This document shows positions 17,211 through 26,130 of a stretch of DNA of 64,000 nt, piece after piece; the stretch's first letter is position 1, and each line of letters begins with the position of its first letter. Source of the DNA: CAZLYF01 sp964586835 (GTDB lineage: Bacteria > Bacillota > Clostridia > Christensenellales > Aristaeellaceae); NCBI GenBank assembly GCA_964586835.1, contig CAZPIC010000001.1, positions 1-64,000 on the forward strand, read 5' to 3'. The translations under genes and the position numbers were made by a program. The notes under the pieces are model-generated. The model was not told the DNA's origin. It ran no database searches and saw nothing but the letters and a program-made list of their open reading frames with translations.

Positions 17211-17708
17211 ATGTCGGTAAACAGGGTAAGGGAACACTTTCAGCGCTTTGGCTTGGAGGATAGGATCCGGGAGTTTGACGTATCCAGCGCCACGGTGCCG
17301 CTTGCTGCGCAGGCTGTAGGTTGTGTGGAGGAACGTATCGCAAAGACCCTGTGCTTCAAGCTTGGCGAGGATGCGTTGGTGCTTGTTGCTGCGGGAGATG
17401 CCCGGGTCGACAACCGCAAGTTCAAGGTTCAGTTCGGGAAGAAGGCGAGGATGCCCTCACCTGAGGAAACGGAAACGCTCACTGGGTATCCTGCGGGAGG
17501 CGTCTGCCCTTTCGCGCTGAGGGAGGGTGTCAGGGTATTCCTGGACCTGTCCCTGAAGCGTTTTGATACCGTCTTTCCCTCTTGCGGAAGCCCGAACAGC
17601 GCGGTGGAAGTGAGCATTGAGGAACTGGAGAGCTTATCCTCCTTCGAGGAGTGGGTGGATGTTTGCAACGTTCCGGAACGATCCGGGGAGGGTGATGTGC
17701 AGGGCTGA
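17211..17708 (+). CDS. YbaK/EbsC-type aminoacyl-tRNA deacylase domain protein
   Basis: 165 residues of a second subgroup of the YbaK/EbsC fold, distinguished by the SVNRVREHFQRFGLEDRI N-terminus, the FDVSSATVPLAAQAVG segment, the IAKTLCFK lysine region near 43-50, and GYPAGGVCPFAL near 97. Members are presumed to hydrolyse misacylated tRNAs; the amino acid and tRNA are not known for this subgroup. ATG 17211 follows GGGGGACAGG. It lies 34 bases after ybaK, so two editing enzymes end this operon. Confidence 0.85.
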   Translation: MSVNRVREHFQRFGLEDRIREFDVSSATVPLAAQAVGCVEERIAKTLCFKLGEDALVLVAAGDARVDNRKFKVQFGKKARMPSPEETETLTGYPAGGVCPFALREGVRVFLDLSLKRFDTVFPSCGSPNSAVEVSIEELESLSSFEEWVDVCNVPERSGEGDVQG

Positions 17709-17757
17709 CACATAAACATTCCGACCTGAAAGGATAAAAAATCTATTTCTGATTATT

Positions 17758-17787
17758 AAGCCTTTGCTTAAAAGGGCTTTTTTAAAA
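17758..17787 (+). terminator. Terminator after the editing genes
   Basis: AAGCCTTT pairs imperfectly with AAAGGGCTT across a short loop, followed by TTTTTT. It lies 50 bases after the second YbaK-type gene in an AT-rich patch. Confidence 0.6.
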
Positions 17788-17799
17788 ACACGTCTAACG

Positions 17800-18200
17800 A
17801 TCGAATAGAGAGGAAGAACACAGGGGCCATCAGGGTGGATCAAGCGCCGTCGCAACATCCAGATGGATGGTTGAAAGGCACGGCGGAGAGGTGTCCAAGA
17901 GGAAAGATCCACCATCCGCTGGAAGACATCCTGTTCCTGACGGCAGCTGGTGCTCCGATCCGCGCCGTCAGCGGAAGCGAGATAGCAGGGTCTGTCCGGA
18001 ATCCGTCTTCACTGCTTACATAAAGGCAGCAAACAGCCCCGTGGTGCACCTCTTACAAGCTATTGGAAAGGGTATTCAGGCGGAAAGACGGCAGGGGAGT
18101 TGAAGCGCTGCTTCATCTGGTGGAGGCGGAAGATCTGTCGGAAGGCTCCGCTTCGGAGGACGGGAGCGATGGAGCAATGATATATGACAGCGTCTGAGTG
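17800..18200 (+). other. Gene-free structured stretch before the cobalamin riboswitch
   Basis: No convincing reading frame with a ribosome binding site. The DNA can form nested stems: GGTGGATC (17834-17841) with GATCCACC (17909-17916) enclosing GCCGT/ACGGC pairing and a CATCCA/TGGATG hairpin; then TGACGGC (17938-17944) with GCCGTCA (17965-17971); then CTCCG/CGGAG near 18150. It could be a small RNA, an unrecognised leader or a decayed gene. Confidence 0.35.
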
Positions 18201-18228
18201 AGGGTGAAATTTGATGAAAACCGTCTTC

Positions 18229-18257
18229 TTGACAGGTGCGCCCCGGATAGATATATT
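18229..18257 (+). promoter_or_regulatory. Promoter of the riboswitch/BtuF-like unit
   Basis: TTGACA (18229-18234), 17-base spacer, TATATT (18252-18257), a near-consensus promoter placed directly before the cobalamin aptamer. Confidence 0.75.
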
Positions 18258-18284
18258 GATTCCGCAAGCGATGAGACGCGCGCA

Positions 18285-18460
18285 TTCGCGTGGGAACACG
18301 TGGCGCCCTTCACAGGGCGCAACGGGAACACGGATGCAATTTCCGGGCTATCCCAGTAACCGTGAAGCGGACAAGCGGGCAAAAGCCACTGCGAAAGCGG
18401 GAAGGCGCCCGTAAGGATGATGCCAAGCCGGGAGACCTGTCTGCGCGCATCCACCTGGGG
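18285..18460 (+). promoter_or_regulatory. Cobalamin (B12) riboswitch
   Basis: The aptamer core is recognisable. CGGATGCAATTTCCGGG with CTATCCCAGTAACCGTGA around 18330-18366 matches the GGTGCAAATCCGGGGCTGTCCCGCCACTGTGA-type core, and AGCCACTGCGAAAGCGGGAA (18386-18405) is followed by GGATGATGCCAAGCCGGGAGACCTG, the B12-box side with its AAGCC..ACCTG element. It precedes a terminator and a BtuF-like gene. Cobalamin binding should favour termination and shut down the uptake gene. Boundaries are approximate. Confidence 0.88.
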
Positions 18461-18503
18461 ACGGGATCGGTCGGACCGCTGTGCGCGTGGTCTGTTTGAA
18501 AGA

Positions 18504-18527
18504 GCCTCCCTTTGCGGGAGGCTTTTC
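18504..18527 (+). terminator. Riboswitch expression-platform terminator
   Basis: GCCTCCC (18504-18510) pairs with GGGAGGC (18515-18521), followed by TTTTCT. It lies between the B12 aptamer and the ATG at 18566, the expected position for a transcription-terminating expression platform. Confidence 0.8.
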
Positions 18528-18565
18528 TCCCGCTTCCCTTTGCGAAAGACGAAAGGGGAAAGAGT

Positions 18566-19465
18566 ATGAAAAAGACCATTCGACGCACCACTGCCCTGGG
18601 AGCCCTCTTCCTATTATTGTTCTTTTCCGCCACGCAGGCCTGGGCAAGCGCCCTCACCGACATGGCAGGGCGGGATCTGAAGCTTGACAGCTCAGCGCAA
18701 AGCGTTGTCGTGCTGATGCCCGGGGATTGCGAGATTCTTTATGCCATTGGCGCTGGGGACTTGGTCGTTGGTCGGGGGGCCTATTGCAACTATCCCGAAG
18801 CGACGAACAGCGTTCCCCTTGTCCAGTCAGGTTTTGAAATCAACATCGAGCAGATCATCTCGCTGATGCCCGAGCTTGTGGTCATGACGAAGATGGGGCA
18901 TAGCCAGGAACAGCTCGCCGCGCTTGAAAAGGCCGGCATCACAGTGGCTGTCACCGACGCACAGGATATCCCGGGCGTCTACGCCGCCATTTCCCTCCTT
19001 GGCACGCTGGTTGGCCATGAAGAAGAGGCCTCTGCCCTGGTCGTCTCCATGAGGGAAGCCTTCCGCTCTCTTCAGGAGCGTGCGGAGGAGAGGGAAGGAG
19101 GATCTGTCTACTACGAGGCTTCTCCCCTCGAATGGGGCCTGTGGACAGCGGGCGCGGGCACCTTCATGGACGAGATCGGCAACATGATGAAGCTTGAGAA
19201 CATCTTCTCTGATGTCTCAGGGTGGAGTGAGGTCTCGGAAGAGGCGGTCATCAGCCGCGATCCCGACTTGATCGTGACCACGACGATGTACTCTGGCTCA
19301 GGCCTTGAGCCAGAAGAAGAGGTCATGGGGCGCAAGGGCTGGGAGCTGATCAAGGCTGTGGCGGACAGGCGCGTCTTTCAGGCTGATGAGGATGCCATCA
19401 CCAGGCCTGGTCCGCGCCTGGTAGAGGCTGCAGAGGCTTTGTACGCATATTTCTATGGAGAATAA
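18566..19465 (+). CDS. BtuF-like periplasmic/extracellular binding protein
   Basis: 299-residue substrate-binding protein of the helical-backbone (type III) class used by cobalamin and siderophore ABC importers. Start at ATG 18566 behind AAAGGGGAAAG, downstream of the riboswitch terminator. The signal peptide (KKTIRRTTALGALFLLLFF..AWASA) has no lipobox cysteine. The DMAGRDLKL entry strand, MPGDCEILYAIGAGDLVVGR and LMPELVVMTKMG are typical of the family. Control by a cobalamin riboswitch points to B12 or a precursor as ligand. The expected BtuC/BtuD genes do not follow; an insertion sequence begins 58 bases after the stop, so the operon may have been cut by it or the partners are elsewhere. 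Confidence 0.85.
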   Translation: MKKTIRRTTALGALFLLLFFSATQAWASALTDMAGRDLKLDSSAQSVVVLMPGDCEILYAIGAGDLVVGRGAYCNYPEATNSVPLVQSGFEINIEQIISLMPELVVMTKMGHSQEQLAALEKAGITVAVTDAQDIPGVYAAISLLGTLVGHEEEASALVVSMREAFRSLQERAEEREGGSVYYEASPLEWGLWTAGAGTFMDEIGNMMKLENIFSDVSGWSEVSEEAVISRDPDLIVTTTMYSGSGLEPEEEVMGRKGWELIKAVADRRVFQADEDAITRPGPRLVEAAEALYAYFYGE

Positions 19466-19748
19466 TTGCTCATACCATCACGGATGCTTGATACGCCCTT
19501 TCCATACAGGAACAGCGTCAACGGCCAGTGAATCCTTCACCCCCTCGTATTCCTGAGGCCTACGCTCATACTGCCTTTACATCTTTGAGCAAGAAGTGTT
19601 GGATGAGTTCGATGGCAACGCGAGAGAGTTGACCAGCACGCACGACATCGGCAGCGGGTGAGAGCGGAACCAAGGGGACAATCATGAAAATTCACCGGAG
19701 ATCAGCGCCTTTCAACCCTGCGTTTCGCTCAGCAAAACAGTGACAAGC

Positions 19749-19807
19749 GTCCGCTGTGGAACTTGTTTTATTCAGTCGAAGAGACAGCGCCGAGTTCCAC
19801 AGCGGAC
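19749..19807. repeat. 15-base inverted repeat at transposase 3' end
   Basis: GTCCGCTGTGGAACT (19749-19763) is repeated inverted at 19793-19807. It overlaps the last codons of the interrupted transposase and could act as a terminator or block transcription reading in from outside the element. Confidence 0.6.
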
Positions 19808-20700
19808 TGCTCGTTGAAGCGTGGGATATAGGTCTTCAAGAATGCGTTGGCCTTGTCCCAGGTTTTGATATTGAAAAGGCGGAAATTTCCCGTGAGCCGG
19901 CTTTGCAGCGTGCCCCACAGGCATTCTATGCGACCTTAGGCCTCGGGAGAATACACCTTGATCATCTCCACACCCAAGCGCCGTATGATTCGTCCAAACG
20001 GAGTCAAGAGGTCCGCTTGACCCTCAAGCTGTTCCTGGATACTGAGTCCGTCTTTTTGCTTTGGATGTACAAAGAAGAGGCGGCTGCGGTCAGCGTAACT
20101 TGACTGGGGAATACCGTAGCCAGCGAGGGTTTGCCGCAGGACCTCCAGGGACCCCAGCATGCACTCATTTTTGCAACGATACGGGCCGATGACCATGCCG
20201 GTAGCATCGTCACTGAAGCCATGCAGGGAGTGATTCTGGCCAGTTCTCATCCAGTCAAAGGGGGAAGCATCCGCCTGAAGCATCATGCCCAAGGCAGGCT
20301 TTCTTTCTCTGGTTTTGTGCACGGGCTTTCGAGGCATTTTCTTCATGGGGGAACGATGGCCCTTTGCGTTCACGATGCGCCTGAGTGTGGACAAAGAGAG
20401 GGTCATGCCGTGGGGTGCACGAATCAGTTCGTGGAAGTGCGTGTCATTGCTTTGTGCCAAGATCTCATCCTGGCGCAGGGCAAGGATTCTGGCAACAAGC
20501 TCTGGGCTGGAACGCTTAGGGGAGGGTCTTCGGGCGTTGCCATGAATGCATGCTTCCGGGCCGATTTCTCTGTAGGCTTTCTTGAGTTGTTTAATCCTCC
20601 TGCAAGATAGCTTTAATTCTTTCGCAGCCTCAGCAACACTCATTTTCCCCTCAACTGCTTGTCGAATGAAATGATGCTTTTCGAGTTCCTTTTTGCTCAT
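19768..20700 (-). pseudogene. ISNCY/IS1202-like transposase with an internal stop
   Basis: Starts at ATG 20700 behind GGAGGGTG. It encodes a helix-turn-helix N-terminus (KMSVAEAAKELKLSCRRIKQ) and a DDE core with Asp in LQADASPF and Asp in SSYADRSRLF. An in-frame TAA at 19936-19938 interrupts the motif SPEA*GRIECLWGTLQSRL just before the catalytic glutamate. The frame then stays open to a TAA at 19768. An active enzyme normally reads SPEAKGRIE here, so a single AAA-to-TAA change probably inactivated a recent copy. The enzyme should be dead unless readthrough occurs. Confidence 0.82.
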
Positions 20701-20931
20701 GAATCGTTTCACCCTCCTATATTCCCACCATTTGTCAGGGGCCACGCGGCCCCTGCTTTTCCCGGGCTCCGCTTGGGCTTCATGGTCCCGGGGGGGTGAA
20801 AGATTCACTGGCGAATAACACAGAAGGGCCAAAGAGGTTGACATGGCTTGGGGTTCATGGTAGCCTAAGAACACTAAAGTAGGGATTCAAATATCCGTCA
20901 TCGAACCCCATCAAGAAAGGAGATTCCACAC

Positions 20932-21897
20932 ATGAAAAGGATCTTTGCCCTGACGCTTGCCCTCTGTCTGATGCTGTCCCTGTCTGCTTTCGCCGAGACG
21001 AGGGTGCTGACCATGGGCACCGGCGGCACAGCCGGCACCTATTATGCTTTCGGTTCGGAAATTGCCACCCTCTGGAACAACAACATCCCCGACATCGAGG
21101 TGGCTCCCCAGGTCACCGGCGCTTCCAAGGCGAACATCGTAAGGATATGCGATGGGGAGTTCCAGCTCGGCTGGTCCCAGAACGACACCATTTTCTATGC
21201 CTATACGGGAGACCAGGATATCTTTGAGGGCGAGGTATTTGACAAATTCCATGCCATCGCTGCCCTGTACCCCGAAGCTGTACAGCTGGTCGTGGCTGCT
21301 GACAGCGACATCAAAGGTCTCGAGGACCTTAAGGGTAAAAGAGTGTCCATCGGGGCCCCCGGCTCCGGCACCTCGGTCAATGCCATGCAGATCCTTGAGC
21401 TGGTGGACCTGACACCACAGGACGTTGGGGATGAGTGGCTCAGCTTTGATGAAAGCGCCACAGCCTTCCAGAACCTCTCCATCGACGCTTTCTTTGTTAC
21501 AGCCGGCATCCCCAACCCCGGCATCATCTCTGCTTCGGTCAAGCGCCCTGTCCGTGTTCTCAGCCTGACGGATGAACAGATGGCGGCACTGCAGGAAAAG
21601 TATCCCTTCTACGTTGCGGTCACCCTGCCAGCCAACACCTACACCGGACAGGAGACCGATACCGTCATTCCGTCCACGACAGCTGTGATCATCGCTGCCA
21701 TGGACTTGGAGGAAGACCTGGCTTACGAGCTGACAAAGACCCTCTTTGATAAAAAGGAAGATCTGACCCACGCCAAAGCCCAGGAGCTTGATCCGCAGTT
21801 TGCCGTGGAGGGTATCCCCTGCCCCATTCATCCGGGTGCAGCCAGGTACTATACCGAGATCGGCATCGAAATTCCCGAACAGTCCCAGCTGAAGTAA
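20932..21897 (+). CDS. TAXI family TRAP transporter solute-binding protein
   Basis: 321 residues. Extracytoplasmic receptor of a TRAP transporter of the TAXI class, recognised by LTMGTGGTAGTYYAFGSEIA directly after the signal peptide, QLGWSQNDTIFYAY near 77 and GKRVSIGAPGSGTSVNAMQI near 133. The signal peptide ends in SAFA with no lipobox cysteine. ATG 20932 follows AAAGGAG. A terminator separates it from the permease gene, so it should be made in excess. TAXI proteins often bind glutamate or other carboxylates, but the ligand is unknown here. Confidence 0.92.
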   Translation: MKRIFALTLALCLMLSLSAFAETRVLTMGTGGTAGTYYAFGSEIATLWNNNIPDIEVAPQVTGASKANIVRICDGEFQLGWSQNDTIFYAYTGDQDIFEGEVFDKFHAIAALYPEAVQLVVAADSDIKGLEDLKGKRVSIGAPGSGTSVNAMQILELVDLTPQDVGDEWLSFDESATAFQNLSIDAFFVTAGIPNPGIISASVKRPVRVLSLTDEQMAALQEKYPFYVAVTLPANTYTGQETDTVIPSTTAVIIAAMDLEEDLAYELTKTLFDKKEDLTHAKAQELDPQFAVEGIPCPIHPGAARYYTEIGIEIPEQSQLK

Positions 21898-21905
21898 GCT
21901 TCTTA

Positions 21906-21944
21906 AACGAGGTGCCCGCCGCTGTGGCGGGTACCTCGTTTTTT
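21906..21944 (+). terminator. Terminator between TRAP receptor and permease genes
   Basis: A 15-base stem (21906-21920 with 21926-21940, one wobble) followed by a T-run. Partial readthrough would set a high receptor to permease ratio. Confidence 0.88.
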
Positions 21945-21967
21945 GGACGTTGCGCAGGAGAGAAAAA

Positions 21968-24079
21968 ATGCCAGATCAAAAACCCGTCATCGCCGGGGCA
22001 GACCAGGAGGGCATTCCCGTGGCTGCGGGTGCCGGTGACGCAGAGGTCAACGAACAGGTCGATCAGGCAGAAATAGAGGCCATTATCGCCAAGTACGACC
22101 GGGAGGCGTCCTTCCGCGTGCTGCCCGACTACCGCGGGAAGATCATTGGCGCGGTCTGCATCCTGTTTTCTGTCATCCAGCTATGGAATACCTTCCGACC
22201 CCTCAATTACATCCGCCCTCTTCATGTGGGTCTGGTGATGCTGCTTGCCTTCACACTGTATCCAGCAAAGAAGGGCATGCGCAAGGATACGCTGCCCTGG
22301 TATGATATCGCATTGGCTGTGGTAGCTTTTGCCGTATGCTTTTATCAGGTCCTCAGCCTGGGTGCCCTCAATAAACGCCTGAGACTGAAACCCTATGAAA
22401 TCTGGCTGGGCATCATCGGGGTCCTGCTTTTGCTGGAAGCGACGCGACGCGTCGTGGGCCTGCCCATCGTTGTGATCGCCGGCGCCTTCATCCTCATCGC
22501 TGTGTTTGGAAGATATCTCCCTGGCTTTCTGAAGAGCAGCCTGAGGTTTGAACGCATTGTAGAACACTTGTGGTATGACCAGGAAGGGGTGTTCGGCGCC
22601 GCCATCGGTGCCTGTAGCACCTTTATCTTCCTCTTCATGCTCTTCGGTGCCTTTCTTGAAAGAACGGGCGTTGGACAGTACTTTATCGACCTGGCGAACA
22701 GTATCGCTGGGCACAGGCGCGGTGGACCCGCGAAGGTGGCTGTGATCAGCTCGGCGATGTTCGGCACCGTCTCCGGAAGCTCTGTGGCCAACACCGTAGG
22801 CACCGGCAGCTTCACGATCCCCATGATGAAAAAAATGGGCTACCGGTCCGAATTCGCAGGCGCTGTAGAGGCTGCCGCCTCAACAGGAGGTCAGATTATG
22901 CCCCCTGTCATGGGCGCTGCAGCTTTCCTGATGGTGGACGCGGTGGGTCTCAGCTATGGCACCATCATCATGGCCGGCATTATCCCGGCGATCCTCTACT
23001 TTGCTGGGGTTTACATGATCATCGACCTGGAGAGCAAGAAGCGCAATCTGATGGGCTTGTCCAAGGACAGGTTGCCCCGGGTCAAGAAATTGATCGCCGA
23101 CAACGGCTATCTGATGCTTCCACTGCTGGCCATCATCTTTATCCTGGTGGGTACGCCGCTGACTCCCGCCTATGCGGCGCTGATAGGCATGATCGTCGCG
23201 GCGATCGGCGGGTACATCAAGACCCTGTTTGACCTGCTGATCCCCGGCAGCAAATCCATCGAGACGATCATGGCTCAGAGGGCCGGCCTCAAGGGCAGGG
23301 ATTACCTGCAGGGGCTCGAGGCGGGGGCGCGTGGCGTGCTGGCCGTGGCGCTGGCCTGTGGTACCTCTGGCATCGTCTCCGGCGTGATCACGGTCACAGG
23401 CATCGGAAGCCGCATAGGGGGTGGGCTGACAGCCGTGGCCGGCGGCAACCTGATCCTCCTCCTCTTCTTCACGATGATCACCTCCATCATCCTGGGCATG
23501 GGAGTGCCCACCACTGCCAACTATCTGATCACCTCTTCTGTGATGGCGCCAGTGGTCATCCGGGCTATGTCGAGCTCCCTGCCCGAGGTCTTCGCAGGAT
23601 TACAGGCAGCGGGCGAGGGCTTTACAAAACTGCCGGCGCATATGTTCACCTTCTACTTTGGCATCATCGCGGACATCACGCCGCCCGTTGCCCTGGCCGC
23701 GATGGCCGGAGCAGCCATCGCCAAGAGTGAACCGCTCAGAACAGGGCTTGAATCCACGAGGCTTGCCATCGCGGCATTCATCATCCCTTTTATGTTCATC
23801 TTCAGCCCCCAGCTCTTAATGATCAGCGCTCCCTGGTATGACATCATCCGCATGGCCATCACAGCCCTCATCGGCATGTTTGGCGTGGCGATGGCACTGC
23901 AGAAATTCTACGAGAGCAAGCTCAATATCCTGCAGCAGCTAATGGCGCTTGCGGGAGGGCTTCTGCTGATCCACCCTGGCCTGTATACGGACATCATGGG
24001 CATTGGCCTGGTCGCCTTGGTCATACTCTGGCAGAAGATGCAGACGCGAGGACAGGGAAAAACGCTGAAACCTGCCTAA
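21968..24079 (+). CDS. TRAP transporter fused permease (4TM/12TM)
   Basis: 703-residue fused small and large TRAP membrane subunit of the TAXI-associated type, importing the substrate delivered by the receptor with a sodium or proton gradient. ATG 21968 follows CAGGAGAG. After a charged 60-residue N-terminus come about four helices and then the large DctM-like part, with the conserved FGTVSGSSVANTVGTGSFTIPMM (near 270), TGGQIMPPVMGAAAF (near 308) and LGMGVPTTANYLITS (near 510). It is complete and forms a two-gene operon with the receptor. Confidence 0.93.
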   Translation: MPDQKPVIAGADQEGIPVAAGAGDAEVNEQVDQAEIEAIIAKYDREASFRVLPDYRGKIIGAVCILFSVIQLWNTFRPLNYIRPLHVGLVMLLAFTLYPAKKGMRKDTLPWYDIALAVVAFAVCFYQVLSLGALNKRLRLKPYEIWLGIIGVLLLLEATRRVVGLPIVVIAGAFILIAVFGRYLPGFLKSSLRFERIVEHLWYDQEGVFGAAIGACSTFIFLFMLFGAFLERTGVGQYFIDLANSIAGHRRGGPAKVAVISSAMFGTVSGSSVANTVGTGSFTIPMMKKMGYRSEFAGAVEAAASTGGQIMPPVMGAAAFLMVDAVGLSYGTIIMAGIIPAILYFAGVYMIIDLESKKRNLMGLSKDRLPRVKKLIADNGYLMLPLLAIIFILVGTPLTPAYAALIGMIVAAIGGYIKTLFDLLIPGSKSIETIMAQRAGLKGRDYLQGLEAGARGVLAVALACGTSGIVSGVITVTGIGSRIGGGLTAVAGGNLILLLFFTMITSIILGMGVPTTANYLITSSVMAPVVIRAMSSSLPEVFAGLQAAGEGFTKLPAHMFTFYFGIIADITPPVALAAMAGAAIAKSEPLRTGLESTRLAIAAFIIPFMFIFSPQLLMISAPWYDIIRMAITALIGMFGVAMALQKFYESKLNILQQLMALAGGLLLIHPGLYTDIMGIGLVALVILWQKMQTRGQGKTLKPA

Positions 24080-24095
24080 CGCGCAGAAAAAGGAC

Positions 24096-24131
24096 AGCCG
24101 CGTCGCTTCTGTATGGCGGCGCGGCTTTTTT
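24096..24131 (+). terminator. Terminator after TRAP operon
   Basis: AGCCGCGTCGC (24096-24106) pairs with GCGGCGCGGCT (24116-24126, one G-T pair), followed by TTTTTT. Confidence 0.88.
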
Positions 24132-24146
24132 AGGGAGGGGAGATCC

Positions 24147-24908
24147 ATGGACAAGCGCATGCCCGTCGGTTTCTTTGACAGCGGCCTTGGCGGCCTCAGC
24201 GTCCTGAACGCTGTGCGCAGGCTGCTACCCTATGAAAACTACGTCTACTTCGGAGACAGTGGCAATGCTCCCTATGGCACAAGGTCCGAGACGGAGATCC
24301 TGGCCCTCTCCCGGGCAGCGGCGGGCAGGCTGGTGTCGGAAGGGATCAAGGCGCTGGTGATCGCCTGCAACACCGCCACAGGCGTGGCGGGGGAGGCCCT
24401 GCACCGTGAACTCCCCTTCCCCGTCATCGGTATCCAGCCTGCGCTTCAGGCTGCACAATACCTGCGCAGGGGAGGAGAGATCCTGGCGATGGCAACGCCG
24501 GCGACCTTTAAAACGCAGCGCTACGCGGCGCTTCACGCCCGCTTCGGGGAAGGCGTCATCACGCTTCCCTGCCCGGGACTCATGGAGTTTGTGGAGAGAG
24601 AGGAGTTCCATGGCAATCGGCTCAGGGCCTTCCTTAAGGGTTTGCTGGCGCCGTACAGCGGCCGTGTGATCGACGCGGTGGTACTGGGCTGCACCCACTA
24701 TCCCTTTTTGAAGGACGCGATTGCCGACTTCTTTCCGGAGGGAACACCCATCATCGACGCGAGCGGGGAGGTGGCCGATAGGCTTCGGGAGGCCCTTGCA
24801 AGCAACGGGATACTGGCGCCCGAGGGAGAGCGGGGCAGGGTTGCCTTCCTCTCTTCCGGCAGTGGGGACAGCCTTCGCCTGATGGAGCGCCTCTTGCAGG
24901 AGCCCTGA
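24147..24908 (+). CDS. murI: Glutamate racemase
   Basis: 253 residues. Interconverts L- and D-glutamate to supply D-Glu for peptidoglycan. The two catalytic cysteines are in ACNTATGVAG (near 74) and LGCTHYPFL (near 184), and the N-terminal FFDSGLGGLSVL motif is intact. The ATG at 24147 follows AGGGAGGGGAG just after the TRAP terminator, so the gene has its own transcript start or relies on readthrough. The next gene (rtcB) converges on it. Confidence 0.94.
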   Translation: MDKRMPVGFFDSGLGGLSVLNAVRRLLPYENYVYFGDSGNAPYGTRSETEILALSRAAAGRLVSEGIKALVIACNTATGVAGEALHRELPFPVIGIQPALQAAQYLRRGGEILAMATPATFKTQRYAALHARFGEGVITLPCPGLMEFVEREEFHGNRLRAFLKGLLAPYSGRVIDAVVLGCTHYPFLKDAIADFFPEGTPIIDASGEVADRLREALASNGILAPEGERGRVAFLSSGSGDSLRLMERLLQEP

Positions 24909-24957
24909 GCCTGCACACAGGCAGGGCATCGCCGTTGCGTATCCAAACAGGGGCCGG

Positions 24958-26130
24958 TCAGTCCCTGCCAGCCTTGAAGTTGTAGAGGGGACGGATTACG
25001 GACAGCACCTCCGCTGTCGGAGTGATGCCCCTGACGATGAGCTCCATGGGCTTGTAAGCCATGGGGCATTCGTCCAGGGTGTCTCGGTCGACGGTGCTGC
25101 TGTAAATCCCCTCCATCTCGCTACGGAAGTCTTCAAGCCGGAACGTAGCCTTTGCTGCACTGCGGCTGTAGAGCCGCCCCGCACCGTGTGGGGCGGAGAA
25201 GTTCCAGTCCGGATTGCCCTTCCCGCGGCACAAGAGGCTGCCATCGCGCATGTTGATGGGAATGAGGAGCTGCTCTCCTTTCTGGGCAGATACTGCACCC
25301 TTTCTAAGGATCATGTCCTCCGTATCGATGTAGTTGTGGATCGTGTTGAACGTGTGGGTGACCTGAAGGCTTAGGCCTTTGACAATCTCATCCATCATAG
25401 CCTGGCGGTTGAGCAGCGCGTAGCGCTGCAGGATGCGCATATCGTGGATGTAGTCGTGAAAGAGGCTGCCTGTCACGGGGCTCAGGCTGGAGGGGATCCT
25501 GTCCGCTCTTGCTGGGCGGGACTGGCCTCTCCTGCCTTTCTTTCCGCTCTTCGCACCTTGTTGCTTCTCCCCCTTGAGGACGGCCTGAGCTGCAAGGCGC
25601 TGGTACAGATTCGCAGCCTCCAGGCCAATCTTGCGGCTGCCTGAGTGGATGACGATGAAGAGACGGTCCTCCTCGTCCCGCCCTGCCTCGATGAAGTGGT
25701 TGCCCCCGCCCAGCGTCCCCAGGCTCAGCCGTGCCCGGTGCAGGTCAACCCTGCCGGCACAGCGGAGATCCTCGAGCCGGATCTGATCAAGGAAGGGGTG
25801 AGGGCTTTGCCTGACGCGGGTGCCGGAGGGGATTTTGTCCCTGATCAGGCGATCAAGGGCGGGGAAGTCAAGGTCTTTTTCCAGGATTTCTGCAGTGAGC
25901 ATGCCGCAGCCGATGTCTACACCGACAAGGTTGGGGACCACGCTATCCGTGATGGTCATCGTGGTCCCGATGGCGCAACCCGCGCCGGCATGCACATCCG
26001 GCATGATGCGGATGCGCGAGCCTTGGACGAAAGGCATGTCACAGAGGGTGCGAATCTGATCGAGAGCGTTTTTGTCAATATGCTCGGTGAAGATCTTGGC
26101 TGAAGCAAATCGGCCTTCTATGTCTATCAA
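24958..26130 (-). CDS. rtcB: RNA-splicing ligase RtcB, short form
   Basis: 390 residues. GTP-dependent ligase joining 2',3'-cyclic phosphate or 3'-phosphate RNA ends to 5'-OH ends. Motifs: MPDVHAGAGCAIGTTM (near 43), VGVDIGCGM (near 69) with the metal cysteine, LGTLGGGNHFIE (near 137), HSGSRKIG (near 161), the guanylated histidine in APHGAGRLYSRS, and KPMELIV. It is shorter than E. coli RtcB (408) and carries a basic low-complexity insert (about residues 188-220, rich in Lys, Arg, Gly, Ser). TTG 26130 behind AAGGGAGAAAAACC is the start. No RtcA or archease gene is adjacent. Confidence 0.92.
   Translation of the reverse strand: MIDIEGRFASAKIFTEHIDKNALDQIRTLCDMPFVQGSRIRIMPDVHAGAGCAIGTTMTITDSVVPNLVGVDIGCGMLTAEILEKDLDFPALDRLIRDKIPSGTRVRQSPHPFLDQIRLEDLRCAGRVDLHRARLSLGTLGGGNHFIEAGRDEEDRLFIVIHSGSRKIGLEAANLYQRLAAQAVLKGEKQQGAKSGKKGRRGQSRPARADRIPSSLSPVTGSLFHDYIHDMRILQRYALLNRQAMMDEIVKGLSLQVTHTFNTIHNYIDTEDMILRKGAVSAQKGEQLLIPINMRDGSLLCRGKGNPDWNFSAPHGAGRLYSRSAAKATFRLEDFRSEMEGIYSSTVDRDTLDECPMAYKPMELIVRGITPTAEVLSVIRPLYNFKAGRD

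Larger units (their letters stand above)
19524..20812 (-). mobile_element. ISNCY-like insertion sequence, about 1.29 kb
   Basis: Terminal inverted repeats are visible: GCCAGTGAATCCTTCACCCC (19524-19543) and, inverted, GCCAGTGAATCTTTCACCCC (20793-20812), 19 of 20 bases matching. Between them is one transposase gene on the minus strand. No clear target-site duplication is seen. The element lies between the BtuF-like gene and the TRAP operon. Confidence 0.8.
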
